Under the pieces are notes generated by a model, which did not search any database, was not told the DNA's origin, and worked only from the letters and a program-made list of their open reading frames with translations. Made by a program: the position numbers and the translations under genes. Below are positions 58,071 to 64,000 of a stretch of DNA of 64,000 bases, in pieces. The first letter of the stretch is position 1; every line of letters starts with the position of its first letter. Origin of the DNA: Gammaproteobacteria bacterium (GTDB taxonomy: Bacteria > Pseudomonadota > Gammaproteobacteria > SZUA-152); assembly GCA_029882975.1 (NCBI GenBank), contig JAOUJW010000024.1:18847-82846 (forward strand), read 5' to 3'.

Positions 58071-58886
58071 TTAATCCCCATTATTGTCCGTTTCTATATA
58101 ATAAATACCTAACCCGACTCGCTTCGTTGACTCAATATTACTTTTCTTAATGGACTTCTTTTTGCTTTTAAGCCAGCGATTGACATCGTCTATCAACTCG
58201 CTGGATTTTTCATTGCTGTATTGCCTAAACTCCTCCACGATACTTTCCGGAATTTCACTGTAAGGCACTTCCCTTTGAAACCACGGCATCCCATCCGTTT
58301 TGCGGATATTGTGCTCACCGGTTACCAACAAATCCTTGGCGCAAGTGAACAAAATACTCACCAATTGCTCCTCATCCTTTGAGGGTATATAGGTACTTTT
58401 GAGCAACCTGACCGATTGCTTGTCCATTCTCTCAACCACACCCACCCTGATCAGCTCGTCTAACAAAGCTCGTGGCGTTATGTCAGCGCAGGCCTCTTCC
58501 GCCAGTGTTTCAAAGCTTTTAGGTCCCCTTAACGGCAAATCAATGGGTCGCTTTTTCTTATCCAAGTACTTAGCCACCGTAGTCCATGTCTTCACCACAC
58601 TCAGTCCCTTATTGATCGGTTTACTGCTTAGCTCAAAGGTGTCCTTTTTACTGTTCAGTATCTCTTGCACCATTTTTCTGTCTATCCCTGTCATAACGGC
58701 CACTTTGGAGTAAGTACTTTTACGGTTCGGTATGGCGAAATCCTGATCAGCAACTTCGATGTACGTACGCCTTAACAAACTGGCAAACTCACCGTAAGAA
58801 ATTTGGTACTTCAAAAGCACTCTTACCAATGGTCGCAACATTTTGGCTGCGGCTTGTAATATGGTTGATTTTATTTCACTCGTCAT
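58071..58886 (-). CDS. DUF6502 family protein, probable DNA-binding regulator
   Basis: The start is placed at the ATG at 58884-58886, giving 271 residues. The N-terminus (AAAKMLRPLVRVLLKYQISY then FASLLRRTYIEVA) and STYSKVAVMTGIDRKMVQEI look like a helix-turn-helix arrangement followed by a winged-helix-like middle (TPRALLDELIRVGVVER). This matches the DUF6502 family as remembered. The promoter just upstream is bracketed by two palindromes, consistent with autoregulation. The giant lipoprotein gene starts 3 bases past its stop, so the two may be one transcription unit with this gene first. Confidence 0.7.
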   Translation of the reverse strand: MTSEIKSTILQAAAKMLRPLVRVLLKYQISYGEFASLLRRTYIEVADQDFAIPNRKSTYSKVAVMTGIDRKMVQEILNSKKDTFELSSKPINKGLSVVKTWTTVAKYLDKKKRPIDLPLRGPKSFETLAEEACADITPRALLDELIRVGVVERMDKQSVRLLKSTYIPSKDEEQLVSILFTCAKDLLVTGEHNIRKTDGMPWFQREVPYSEIPESIVEEFRQYSNEKSSELIDDVNRWLKSKKKSIKKSNIESTKRVGLGIYYIETDNNGD

Positions 58887-58915
58887 ACCCTGGAGCCTAC
58901 CGCCGCCCCTAAAGC

Positions 58916-59018
58916 TTGTCAACAAAAACGGGGGGAATTCCCCGTTTCTATATAAGCCATATACTAGATGCGCAAATTTTGATTGTCAACATAAACGGGG
59001 AATATTCCCCGTTTTTAT
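58916..59018 (-). promoter_or_regulatory. Promoter flanked by twin palindromic repeats
   Basis: On the minus strand TTGACA (58989-58984) and TAGTAT (58966-58961) are exactly 17 bases apart, a near-consensus promoter for the DUF6502 gene. A perfect 22-bp palindrome (58993-59014; AAACGGGG-AATATT-CCCCGTTT) lies just upstream of the -35. A close copy (58926-58947; AAACGGGG, GG, AATT, CCCCGTTT) lies just past the predicted start. Each copy is preceded on the plus strand by TTGTCAACA, so a unit of about 34 bp is directly repeated at 67-bp spacing. Confidence 0.75.
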
Positions 59019-59438
59019 TTGGCGAGCTTGTTAGACGCCAATCACTGATCAAAAAACCAATAAACACGTATCCAAAACAAAGATAGGTGAGTTTTTAACC
59101 AACCCAAATGGTCGCTAAATCGAACGACTTGCCCTTCGCATTTTCAGTTCCTTGACAGGTATTCTCCTAAAGATCGATTCCAAGAGAGATTCTGATTTCG
59201 TATTTTCTAAATCGGAGGAATTGTCGCCGCACATTTATTAATATTTCATCGGTGATAGATCTCGTCCCTTAATGTTTAGACCCAGCAAGAAAACCGAAAT
59301 CGACAACGGCTTGCACCTTGACTCTGGCGCAAAGGTGTTGATATCTTACCTCACATGCTCAAATATAGGGGTTATAGAACTCCCTGTATCCGGGCCGTTT
59401 CTTTATCTTAAAACACAATAAATGCGGAATCCCATACG
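59019..59438. other. Intergenic stretch with a small repeated segment
   Basis: About 420 bases without a convincing gene. The segment 59152-59198 aligns without gaps to 61272-61318 (35 of 47 bases by eye), which covers the 3' end and downstream flank of the small secreted-protein gene at 61287. It is probably a decayed copy of that gene end. Confidence 0.5.
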
Positions 59439-60008
59439 ATGGAAATGTCAGTTCACCAATCGCTTCAATACGCCAAAGAAAATAATCTGGGCCGAGATGT
59501 TCAGGATAAACTGGAACAGTACGTTAAAAAATACGATGGTCGTAGCCTAAACCCCATCAATCCGGGTGTTGGCGATCTGAGTGAAATGGAATTGATCCAA
59601 ATTCAAAATTTTGTGAATAAATACTTTGTCGATCTGGTCGTCGTGGGTTCCGCGCTCTACGGCAAACGGTTAAATCCTAAAGGACGAGGTCCGGTGGGTC
59701 ACACGGGGCGCAGTGATATTGACTACATCAACCCCAATATTCACGCCAGCGAACTGTATTCCTCAAAAACCCGCGCAGGTCAAAGACCTCAAGACTCCCT
59801 CCCCTGCCTGGACCCCATGCAGCAGGTTTTTCAGGAAACACCTAATACCTATATGCACCGGCTTTGGTTTAGCCCCCTGCGGCCGCGTAGACTACTACTC
59901 CCCGGAGATCCCAACCCCACGGTAACGCCCGTCAACTTAACTCTATTGATGACCTGGGTGGGATATGAAAGAAAGAATGCCAGGGCTTTATACAACGCCA
60001 ATAAATAA
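59439..60008 (+). CDS. Orphan nucleotidyltransferase-like domain protein
   Basis: The 189-residue protein has an acidic helical N-terminus followed by VDLVVVGSALYGKR and, after a glycine-rich loop, TGRSDIDYINPN. The GS motif followed by D-x-D is the signature of the nucleotidyltransferase fold. The long loop between the two and the lack of a signal or partner domain resemble C-terminal toxin modules of polymorphic toxins, but no delivery gene or immunity gene is visible. The ribosome-binding site is weak. Activity and role are unknown. Confidence 0.55.
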   Translation: MEMSVHQSLQYAKENNLGRDVQDKLEQYVKKYDGRSLNPINPGVGDLSEMELIQIQNFVNKYFVDLVVVGSALYGKRLNPKGRGPVGHTGRSDIDYINPNIHASELYSSKTRAGQRPQDSLPCLDPMQQVFQETPNTYMHRLWFSPLRPRRLLLPGDPNPTVTPVNLTLLMTWVGYERKNARALYNANK

Positions 60009-60077
60009 AGACGGCAGCCATTAGGACCTTTTGCGTAACAATTATTATTGTGTAGGCACTAACTCGCATGTCGGGCT

Positions 60078-60117
60078 CCGCCATCACATGGCGGGTGGAA
60101 TAGCCCCAGCGTATTCG
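60078..60117 (+). repeat. Degenerate REP-like hairpin elements
   Basis: CCGCCAT-CAC-ATGGCGG (60078-60094) is immediately followed by GGTGGAATAGCCCCAGCGTA, a decayed form of the GGCGGAATA...TATTCCGCC hairpin that is intact at 61769-61794. It occupies the place where the transposase 5' part should be. Confidence 0.6.
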
Positions 60118-60468
60118 TCATGGAACTGGAGCAACGTATCAAGGATAACACCGAAGAAATCATCGCCTTGCGCATATGCCATTATGAGCAATCACTATCA
60201 TTTGGTATTGCATGTCAATAAGGACAAAGCCCGTTCTTGGTCTGAAAAAGAAGTGATCAATCGTTGGTTAACTTTGTTTAAAGGCAATCTCCTGGTACAG
60301 CGGTATATCAACTACGAAAAACAAAGCAAAGCCGAGCTGGATACTTTGTCGACCATTGTTAGTAAGTGGCGAGACCGGTTAATGGATATCAGTTGGTTTA
60401 TGCGCTGTTTGAATGAGTCGATTGCGCGTAAAGCCAACGAAGAAGACCATTGCAAAGGTAGGTTCTGG

Positions 60469-60532
60469 CCGCTCTCGCGCATCCCTGCGCTCCACGGCAT
60501 TAGAACATCCCTGTTCGTCAGGATGGCGCCAC
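60469..60532 (-). mobile_element. Short structured insert 1 in the transposase pseudogene
   Basis: Sixty-four bases replace about 12 expected coding bases and shift the frame. On the minus strand it contains hairpins GAACA-GGGA-TGTTC and GCGCA-GGGA-TGCGC. Its 34-base core (60469-60502) matches insert 2 in opposite orientation. Confidence 0.65.
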
Positions 60533-60897
60533 AAGAGCCAGGCATTACTGGATGAAGCCGCCCTACTCACTTGTATGATGTATGTGGATTTGAATCCTAT
60601 TCGGGCTGGTATGTCTGAGGAATTGGAGAAATCCGATTTTACGTCCATTCAGGCAAGAATTGCCGCAGTGGGTGAACAACTGAGGATTCAACAGAAAGAA
60701 GCCAAACGATCCGGGACAACGGTTTTAACCAAAAAACGCATTAAGACCGCTCAGTCGCTATCTAACGCGCCATCGTTGTTGGGTTTTGCTGGCAATGAGA
60801 CCGCAAAAAAGAAAGTCGGAATTCCGTTTGGTTTAGTGGATTACTTTGAACTCACCGATTGGACCGGTAGAGCCATTCGGGACGATAAGAAAGGTTC

Positions 60898-60950
60898 TTG
60901 ACAGGACGACATAATGCCGCGGAGGCCATGGATGGCCGAGAGAGGCCTTA
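60898..60950 (+). mobile_element. Short structured insert 2 in the transposase pseudogene
   Basis: About 52 bases interrupt the frame between the DDKKGS and IPKHVQ codons. The core (60912-60945) is TAATGCCGCGGA, hairpin GGCCA-TGGA-TGGCC, then GAGAG, the same plan as insert 1 with a different but still paired stem. Confidence 0.65.
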
Positions 60951-61286
60951 TTCCCAAACACGTTCAGCCCTTATTACAAAAGCTGGATCTCAACCAAGAA
61001 AACTGGCTGGAAAATATCAAACAATTTGAACGGCGGTTTTTCAACGCCGTTGGCCACCCCCAGCGCTTGCGGTCCATTAGTGAATCCATGGAAGGCCGCT
61101 CTTGGTTTAAAGGCATCAACCGATGTGAGGCCTTGTATCGAGCGCCTCCGCCGCATTAACCAAACCACCCTATCCTGTAGCAGTAAAAACTGATCTTCAT
61201 TCTAAGGATGAATGGGCTTCGTTTGGATTGATTTTCCTACGAGCCGCCTTGAACTGCGCTTTTTCCGATCATTGACCGATATTCAC

Positions 61287-61598
61287 CTAATAACTGACCA
61301 CAAGAGGGCTTCTGATTTGGCTGATCTTAAAATCTGGGAAGAATTTTCTCAAATCGGTTTTTCTATGGGCTATTTCTTGGGTGTCCTTTAATCTATTTAC
61401 CTGAAGAAATCTCAACACCTTGCGAGCCCTGGCATCATTGACCAAGCCCCGCTCCAGATAAACCGTCCACCCTTCTATAGTCATGCTATCGTAAACTGGC
61501 TTCTCTACCGCCAGAGATGAACTGACAGACAGAATCAGCAGACCGAAGCACAAAATAAATGACAAAGCTAAACCGGAGATTTTCATAGTTCTCATCAA
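61287..61598 (-). CDS. Small secreted protein of unknown function
   Basis: The 103-residue product has a signal peptide (LALSFILCFGLLILSV, cut near SLAVE) and a short mature domain of about 70 residues with YDSMTIEGWTVYLERGLV and a basic helix RARKVLRFLQVNRLKDTQEI. An ATG four codons in is an alternative start. Parts of its 3' end recur at 59152 and 61937, which suggests it belongs to a small repeated family in this region. No family was recognised. Confidence 0.55.
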   Translation of the reverse strand: MMRTMKISGLALSFILCFGLLILSVSSSLAVEKPVYDSMTIEGWTVYLERGLVNDARARKVLRFLQVNRLKDTQEIAHRKTDLRKFFPDFKISQIRSPLVVSY

Positions 61599-61764
61599 TA
61601 CTTTCTCAACAAACTTTCCACGAATATAGAAAGAATAGACTAATTAAAATCCAACAAAACTACAAGCCATGTTCCATGCAGTTTTACTGAGGAACAGTTC
61701 TCATTTTCTAATCCTAAAGGCGGAATGCCGCACCCCGCCAAAGGCATGCCCCGCACATCTTCCA

Positions 61765-61794
61765 GTAGGGCGGAATAGCCCCGCGTATTCCGCC
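61765..61794 (+). repeat. REP element: GTAG plus GGCGGAATA hairpin
   Basis: GTAG (61765-61768) is directly followed by GGCGGAATA, an 8-base loop GCCCCGCG and TATTCCGCC (61786-61794), a perfect 9-bp stem. A GTAG-type tetranucleotide 5' of a palindrome is the recognition layout of RAYT-mobilised REPs. A related GC-rich stretch with CCGCCAAAGGC precedes it. Confidence 0.75.
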
Positions 61795-61869
61795 GAACAG
61801 AATAACAGATTCCCCAAAGTGTCTATTAACACAAAACCATAGCGCTACATCTCAACCTCTATCCAGCAC

Positions 61870-62000
61870 ACCGACATTGCTAGGTTTTGATGGCAATGAG
61901 GCCGAAAAAAAGAAAGAGGGGATTCCGTTTGGTTTATTAAAATCTGGGAAGGATTTTCACTGGGCGGTTTTTTTATTTCTTGGGTGCCTTTTAATGTTCA
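61870..62000 (+). pseudogene. Chimeric relic: transposase fragment joined to small-gene 3' end
   Basis: Bases about 61870-61936 match the transposase C-terminal region (LGF-x-GNEA-x-KKKxGIPFGL; compare 60770-60835). At 61937 this switches to TTAAAATCTGGGAAG-type sequence matching 61327-61393, the end of the small secreted gene. The junction lies within the codons for GIPFGL. The whole spacer 61599-62005 otherwise holds only the REP. Confidence 0.7.
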
Positions 62001-62005
62001 TGTGA

Positions 62006-63280
62006 TTACAAATTGTCAAACGTAACATTGGTGTTGGTTCGACTGGTAACGGTTCCACCCACACAAGTTGCCTCCACTTTTACCGTGTGTATTCCGCTAG
62101 TTCCCGCCGGTTGAAAATCGGGCGCATAAAACAGTGAAGTGGACGTAAGATTAATTGGCTTACTAACCGGAACCGAACCATACGAATAGTGGACATCATC
62201 TATGAAAAACTCGACCTGATCTAGTCCAGTTGTACAATACAGGTCTACGCTAAAACTGGAATCACCGCTTACCGTAGAGTCGCGAGCGGGCATAAAATTT
62301 CTTATGGTCGCGCCCCCCTCATACAGATCAATCGGAGGATAACCACCGTACATCATGTGCGTAGAATAATTCTGCCTCAAAGCGGCCGAGAGCATTTGTT
62401 CCCGCGTAAATCCAGTTTGATTTCTAGCATTATCTACATACCGCATTAGTGCTACGGCAATATCGTGGCGGTAGGTGTTTGAGTCAATCGTTTTGATGCC
62501 CACACTAAGTTGTATGCTGCTGGGACCCTTCCCATCCAATACTCCGTCATATGCAATATCCTCATATGCAACGTTGATAAAATCAATGCTGGTGTAAGGC
62601 CTTGCGCGACTAACCTGACCAGCTTCTACCGACCAGTCCAGGGTCATTTGACTGATTCCCGCCAACAATAAGCCCAGATTCGTCTCAGAGTTCATAGGGT
62701 GCGTAAAAACCTGTGAATTATCCGTCGTGTCTTGATACTTCGTCGATAGAACATCGAATCTAGCCAAGTAAGATAATTCAGCATTTGAACGAGAAACAAA
62801 TAGTTCCGAATCAACACGGAAACCCATCAGATCCGCTATTGCCATTTGGTACTTTACAAAGCCCTCGGCAATTGTCGTATAATATGACAAGTGAACATCG
62901 AGCGTGACATCTGCATCGGTCAAAAACGCCGTAACACCACGCAACGCATCACCTGCACCCATACTTACAACGGTGCCATCCGCGGGTTCGGTATATGAGC
63001 CTCCGGTTGTTTCGATAAACAGTGAGAAAGGCCGTGAAGCGCTATTTCCAATGTAGTTACCTAATCTGTAATAAGGATCTGGGGCGGTTGAGTCGTAGCT
63101 ATCCGTTCCAAAAATAAACCCTTCCTCCAACCGCCCTATCGCCTCCCAACCCTGCATGGAATATGGCATGAAGCCAGAAACAACGACCATTTCCGGTGGA
63201 TTGCCCGTTTCTTCGTCGTGAAAGCAGGCCTGTATAAGACCTGCCACCAAACAAAGAACGAATAAGTTACGGTGGTACAT
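62006..63280 (-). CDS. Lipoprotein of unknown function with Ig-like C-terminus
   Basis: The 424-residue protein has a lipoprotein signal with lipobox LIQAC (Cys19). The central part is mixed helix and strand with no known motif (ALRGVTAFLTDADVTLDV, AIADLMGFRVD). The final 100 residues, from PARDSTVSGDSSFSVDLYC to TVKVEATCVGG, resemble a bacterial Ig-like domain with two cysteines that could pair. It is monocistronic. No function is assigned. Confidence 0.65.
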   Translation of the reverse strand: MYHRNLFVLCLVAGLIQACFHDEETGNPPEMVVVSGFMPYSMQGWEAIGRLEEGFIFGTDSYDSTAPDPYYRLGNYIGNSASRPFSLFIETTGGSYTEPADGTVVSMGAGDALRGVTAFLTDADVTLDVHLSYYTTIAEGFVKYQMAIADLMGFRVDSELFVSRSNAELSYLARFDVLSTKYQDTTDNSQVFTHPMNSETNLGLLLAGISQMTLDWSVEAGQVSRARPYTSIDFINVAYEDIAYDGVLDGKGPSSIQLSVGIKTIDSNTYRHDIAVALMRYVDNARNQTGFTREQMLSAALRQNYSTHMMYGGYPPIDLYEGGATIRNFMPARDSTVSGDSSFSVDLYCTTGLDQVEFFIDDVHYSYGSVPVSKPINLTSTSLFYAPDFQPAGTSGIHTVKVEATCVGGTVTSRTNTNVTFDNL

Positions 63281-63372
63281 GAACGGATCCTCTGATTAAC
63301 ACCACATTCCAATGTTATTTTTCAGTTTACTATAAGCAACCTCGGGTATCACGCTAAACTTCCCACAAGAAA

Positions 63373-63410
63373 AGGAATTATAGGACACCAAAGAGGAATT
63401 ATAGGACACC
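63373..63410 (+). repeat. Direct repeat of a 17-mer upstream of the intact transposase
   Basis: AGGAATTATAGGACACC occurs at 63373-63389 and again at 63394-63410, about 110 bases before the transposase ATG. Similar ATAGGACACCC motifs are remembered at the edges of RAYT-like genes in other Gammaproteobacteria, so this may be part of the transposable unit; that link is inferred. Confidence 0.6.
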
Positions 63411-63518
63411 CATGTTTTTCTAACAATACATAGACAACCCATCCAACTTTATGTACATAATTTACATTACCAGGCAGACTCAGCCGCTTATTGATCAAAA
63501 CAGCAACAGGATCAAGGA

Positions 63519-64000
63519 ATGACCAAATCTCGTAAGCATCAAGTCGATATAAATTCCACTCCCTATTACCACTGCATTGCCCGTTGCGTGCGCAGAGCGT
63601 ATTTGTGCGGCGAAGACTTCTATTCCGGCAAAAGCTACGAACACCGAAAACAGTGGATTGTGGATGAAATCAAGAAGTTGGGTGAGGTGTTTGCCATAGA
63701 TATTTGCGCTTATGCCATTATGAGCAATCACTATCATTTGGTATTGCATGTCAATAAGGACAAAGCCCGTTCTTGGTCCGAAAAAGAGGTAATCAATCGC
63801 TGGTTGACTTTATTTAAAGGAAATCTTTTAGTTCAGAGATACATCAACTTTGAAAAACAAAGTAAAGCCGAATTGGATACTTTGTCGACCATTGTTAGTA
63901 AGTGGCGAGACCGGTTAATGGATATCAGTTGGTTTATGCGCTGTTTGAATGAGTCGATTGCGCGTAAAGCCAACGAAGAAGACCATTGCAAAGGTAGGTT
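63519..64000 (+). CDS. REP-associated tyrosine transposase, Y1_Tnp/RAYT family (partial)
   Basis: From the ATG at 63519 (AAGGA just upstream) the frame is open to the window edge, giving 160 codons. The start TPYYHCIARCVRRAYLCG and the HUH metal-binding motif in IMSNHYHLVLHV place it in the TnpA_REP/IS200-like Y1 family; WFMRCLNESIARK and DHCKGR are typical of the longer RAYT subgroup. The catalytic Tyr helix is expected within or beyond this part. This is the only apparently intact copy of the family in the window. Confidence 0.9.
   Translation, partial: MTKSRKHQVDINSTPYYHCIARCVRRAYLCGEDFYSGKSYEHRKQWIVDEIKKLGEVFAIDICAYAIMSNHYHLVLHVNKDKARSWSEKEVINRWLTLFKGNLLVQRYINFEKQSKAELDTLSTIVSKWRDRLMDISWFMRCLNESIARKANEEDHCKGR

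Larger units (their letters stand above)
60167..61159 (+). pseudogene. Disrupted RAYT transposase (5' truncated, two short inserts)
   Basis: Similarity to the intact copy at 63519 starts at ALRICHYEQ-equivalent DNA near 60167 and runs through IMSNHYHLVLHV, WLTLFKGNLLVQRYI and WFMRCLNESIARK. The first 60 or so codons are replaced by REP-like sequence. The frame breaks at 60469, resumes as KSQALLDEAALLTCMMYVDL at about 60533, breaks again near 60898 and resumes as IPKHVQPLLQKLDL. Each break coincides with a short structured insert. The DNA from about 60347 to 60470 is identical to the end of the window, so the copies are closely related. Confidence 0.85.

Noticed and set aside
58993..59014. The GGGG-AATATT-CCCC palindrome read as a rho-independent terminator
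   Set aside because: No plus-strand gene ends there, it lies directly upstream of a near-consensus -35 box, and a second copy lies just after the predicted start; an operator fits better.

Overview
The window is chromosomal DNA from a Gammaproteobacterium. Support comes from the housekeeping gene orders: lolB-ispE-tRNA(Gln)-prs-rplY-pth-ychF, hemA-prfA-prmC, gatCAB divergent from mreBCD-mrdA-rodA-mltB-rlpA-dacA-dat-ybeD-lipB, plus an E. coli-like elongator tRNA(Met). Genus cannot be read from the sequence. Layout: 1-5.5 kb holds the end of a PEP-utilising-type protein, several unrecognised envelope proteins, a secreted multidomain protein, a small membrane protein behind a perfect CRP-type box, and a LysM protein. 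5.6-10.9 kb is a five-gene operon (LolA-like periplasmic protein, two FtsX/LolCE-type permeases, LolD-type ATPase, outer-membrane beta-barrel) that looks like a dedicated trans-envelope transport system. 11.5-15 kb carries tRNA(Met), a GT-B-like glycosyltransferase, a membrane protein and a DUF6279-type lipoprotein. 15-22 kb is the ychF-to-TPR cluster, read on the minus strand with several 4-nt overlaps. 22.4-27 kb has hemA, prfA, prmC, a small unknown protein and a MoeB/ThiF enzyme. 27.2-36.1 kb is a signalling region: a PstS-like binding protein with a diguanylate cyclase (plus strand), facing a minus-strand operon of response regulator, TonB-dependent receptor, orphan periplasmic binding protein and a BarA-like hybrid kinase. 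36.3-50.3 kb is the gatCAB block and the rod-shape/peptidoglycan/lipoate cluster. 50.5-53.3 kb holds a persulfide dioxygenase and a Tat-exported tyrosinase. 53.3-64 kb is an accessory region: a giant repeat lipoprotein with seven 118-residue PPC repeats, a DUF6502 protein behind a promoter flanked by twin palindromes, a nucleotidyltransferase-like orphan, and four footprints of one REP-associated tyrosine transposase (RAYT) family together with a GTAG-type REP hairpin and short structured inserts. The strongest sequence-level observations are: mreC appears to start at an AUA codon placed correctly behind a GGAGG ribosome-binding site; two short elements inserted in opposite orientations in the RAYT pseudogene share a 34-nt core whose hairpin stem differs by compensatory changes; and the DUF6502 promoter is bracketed by near-identical palindromes. 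No CRISPR array, prophage or rRNA operon was seen.
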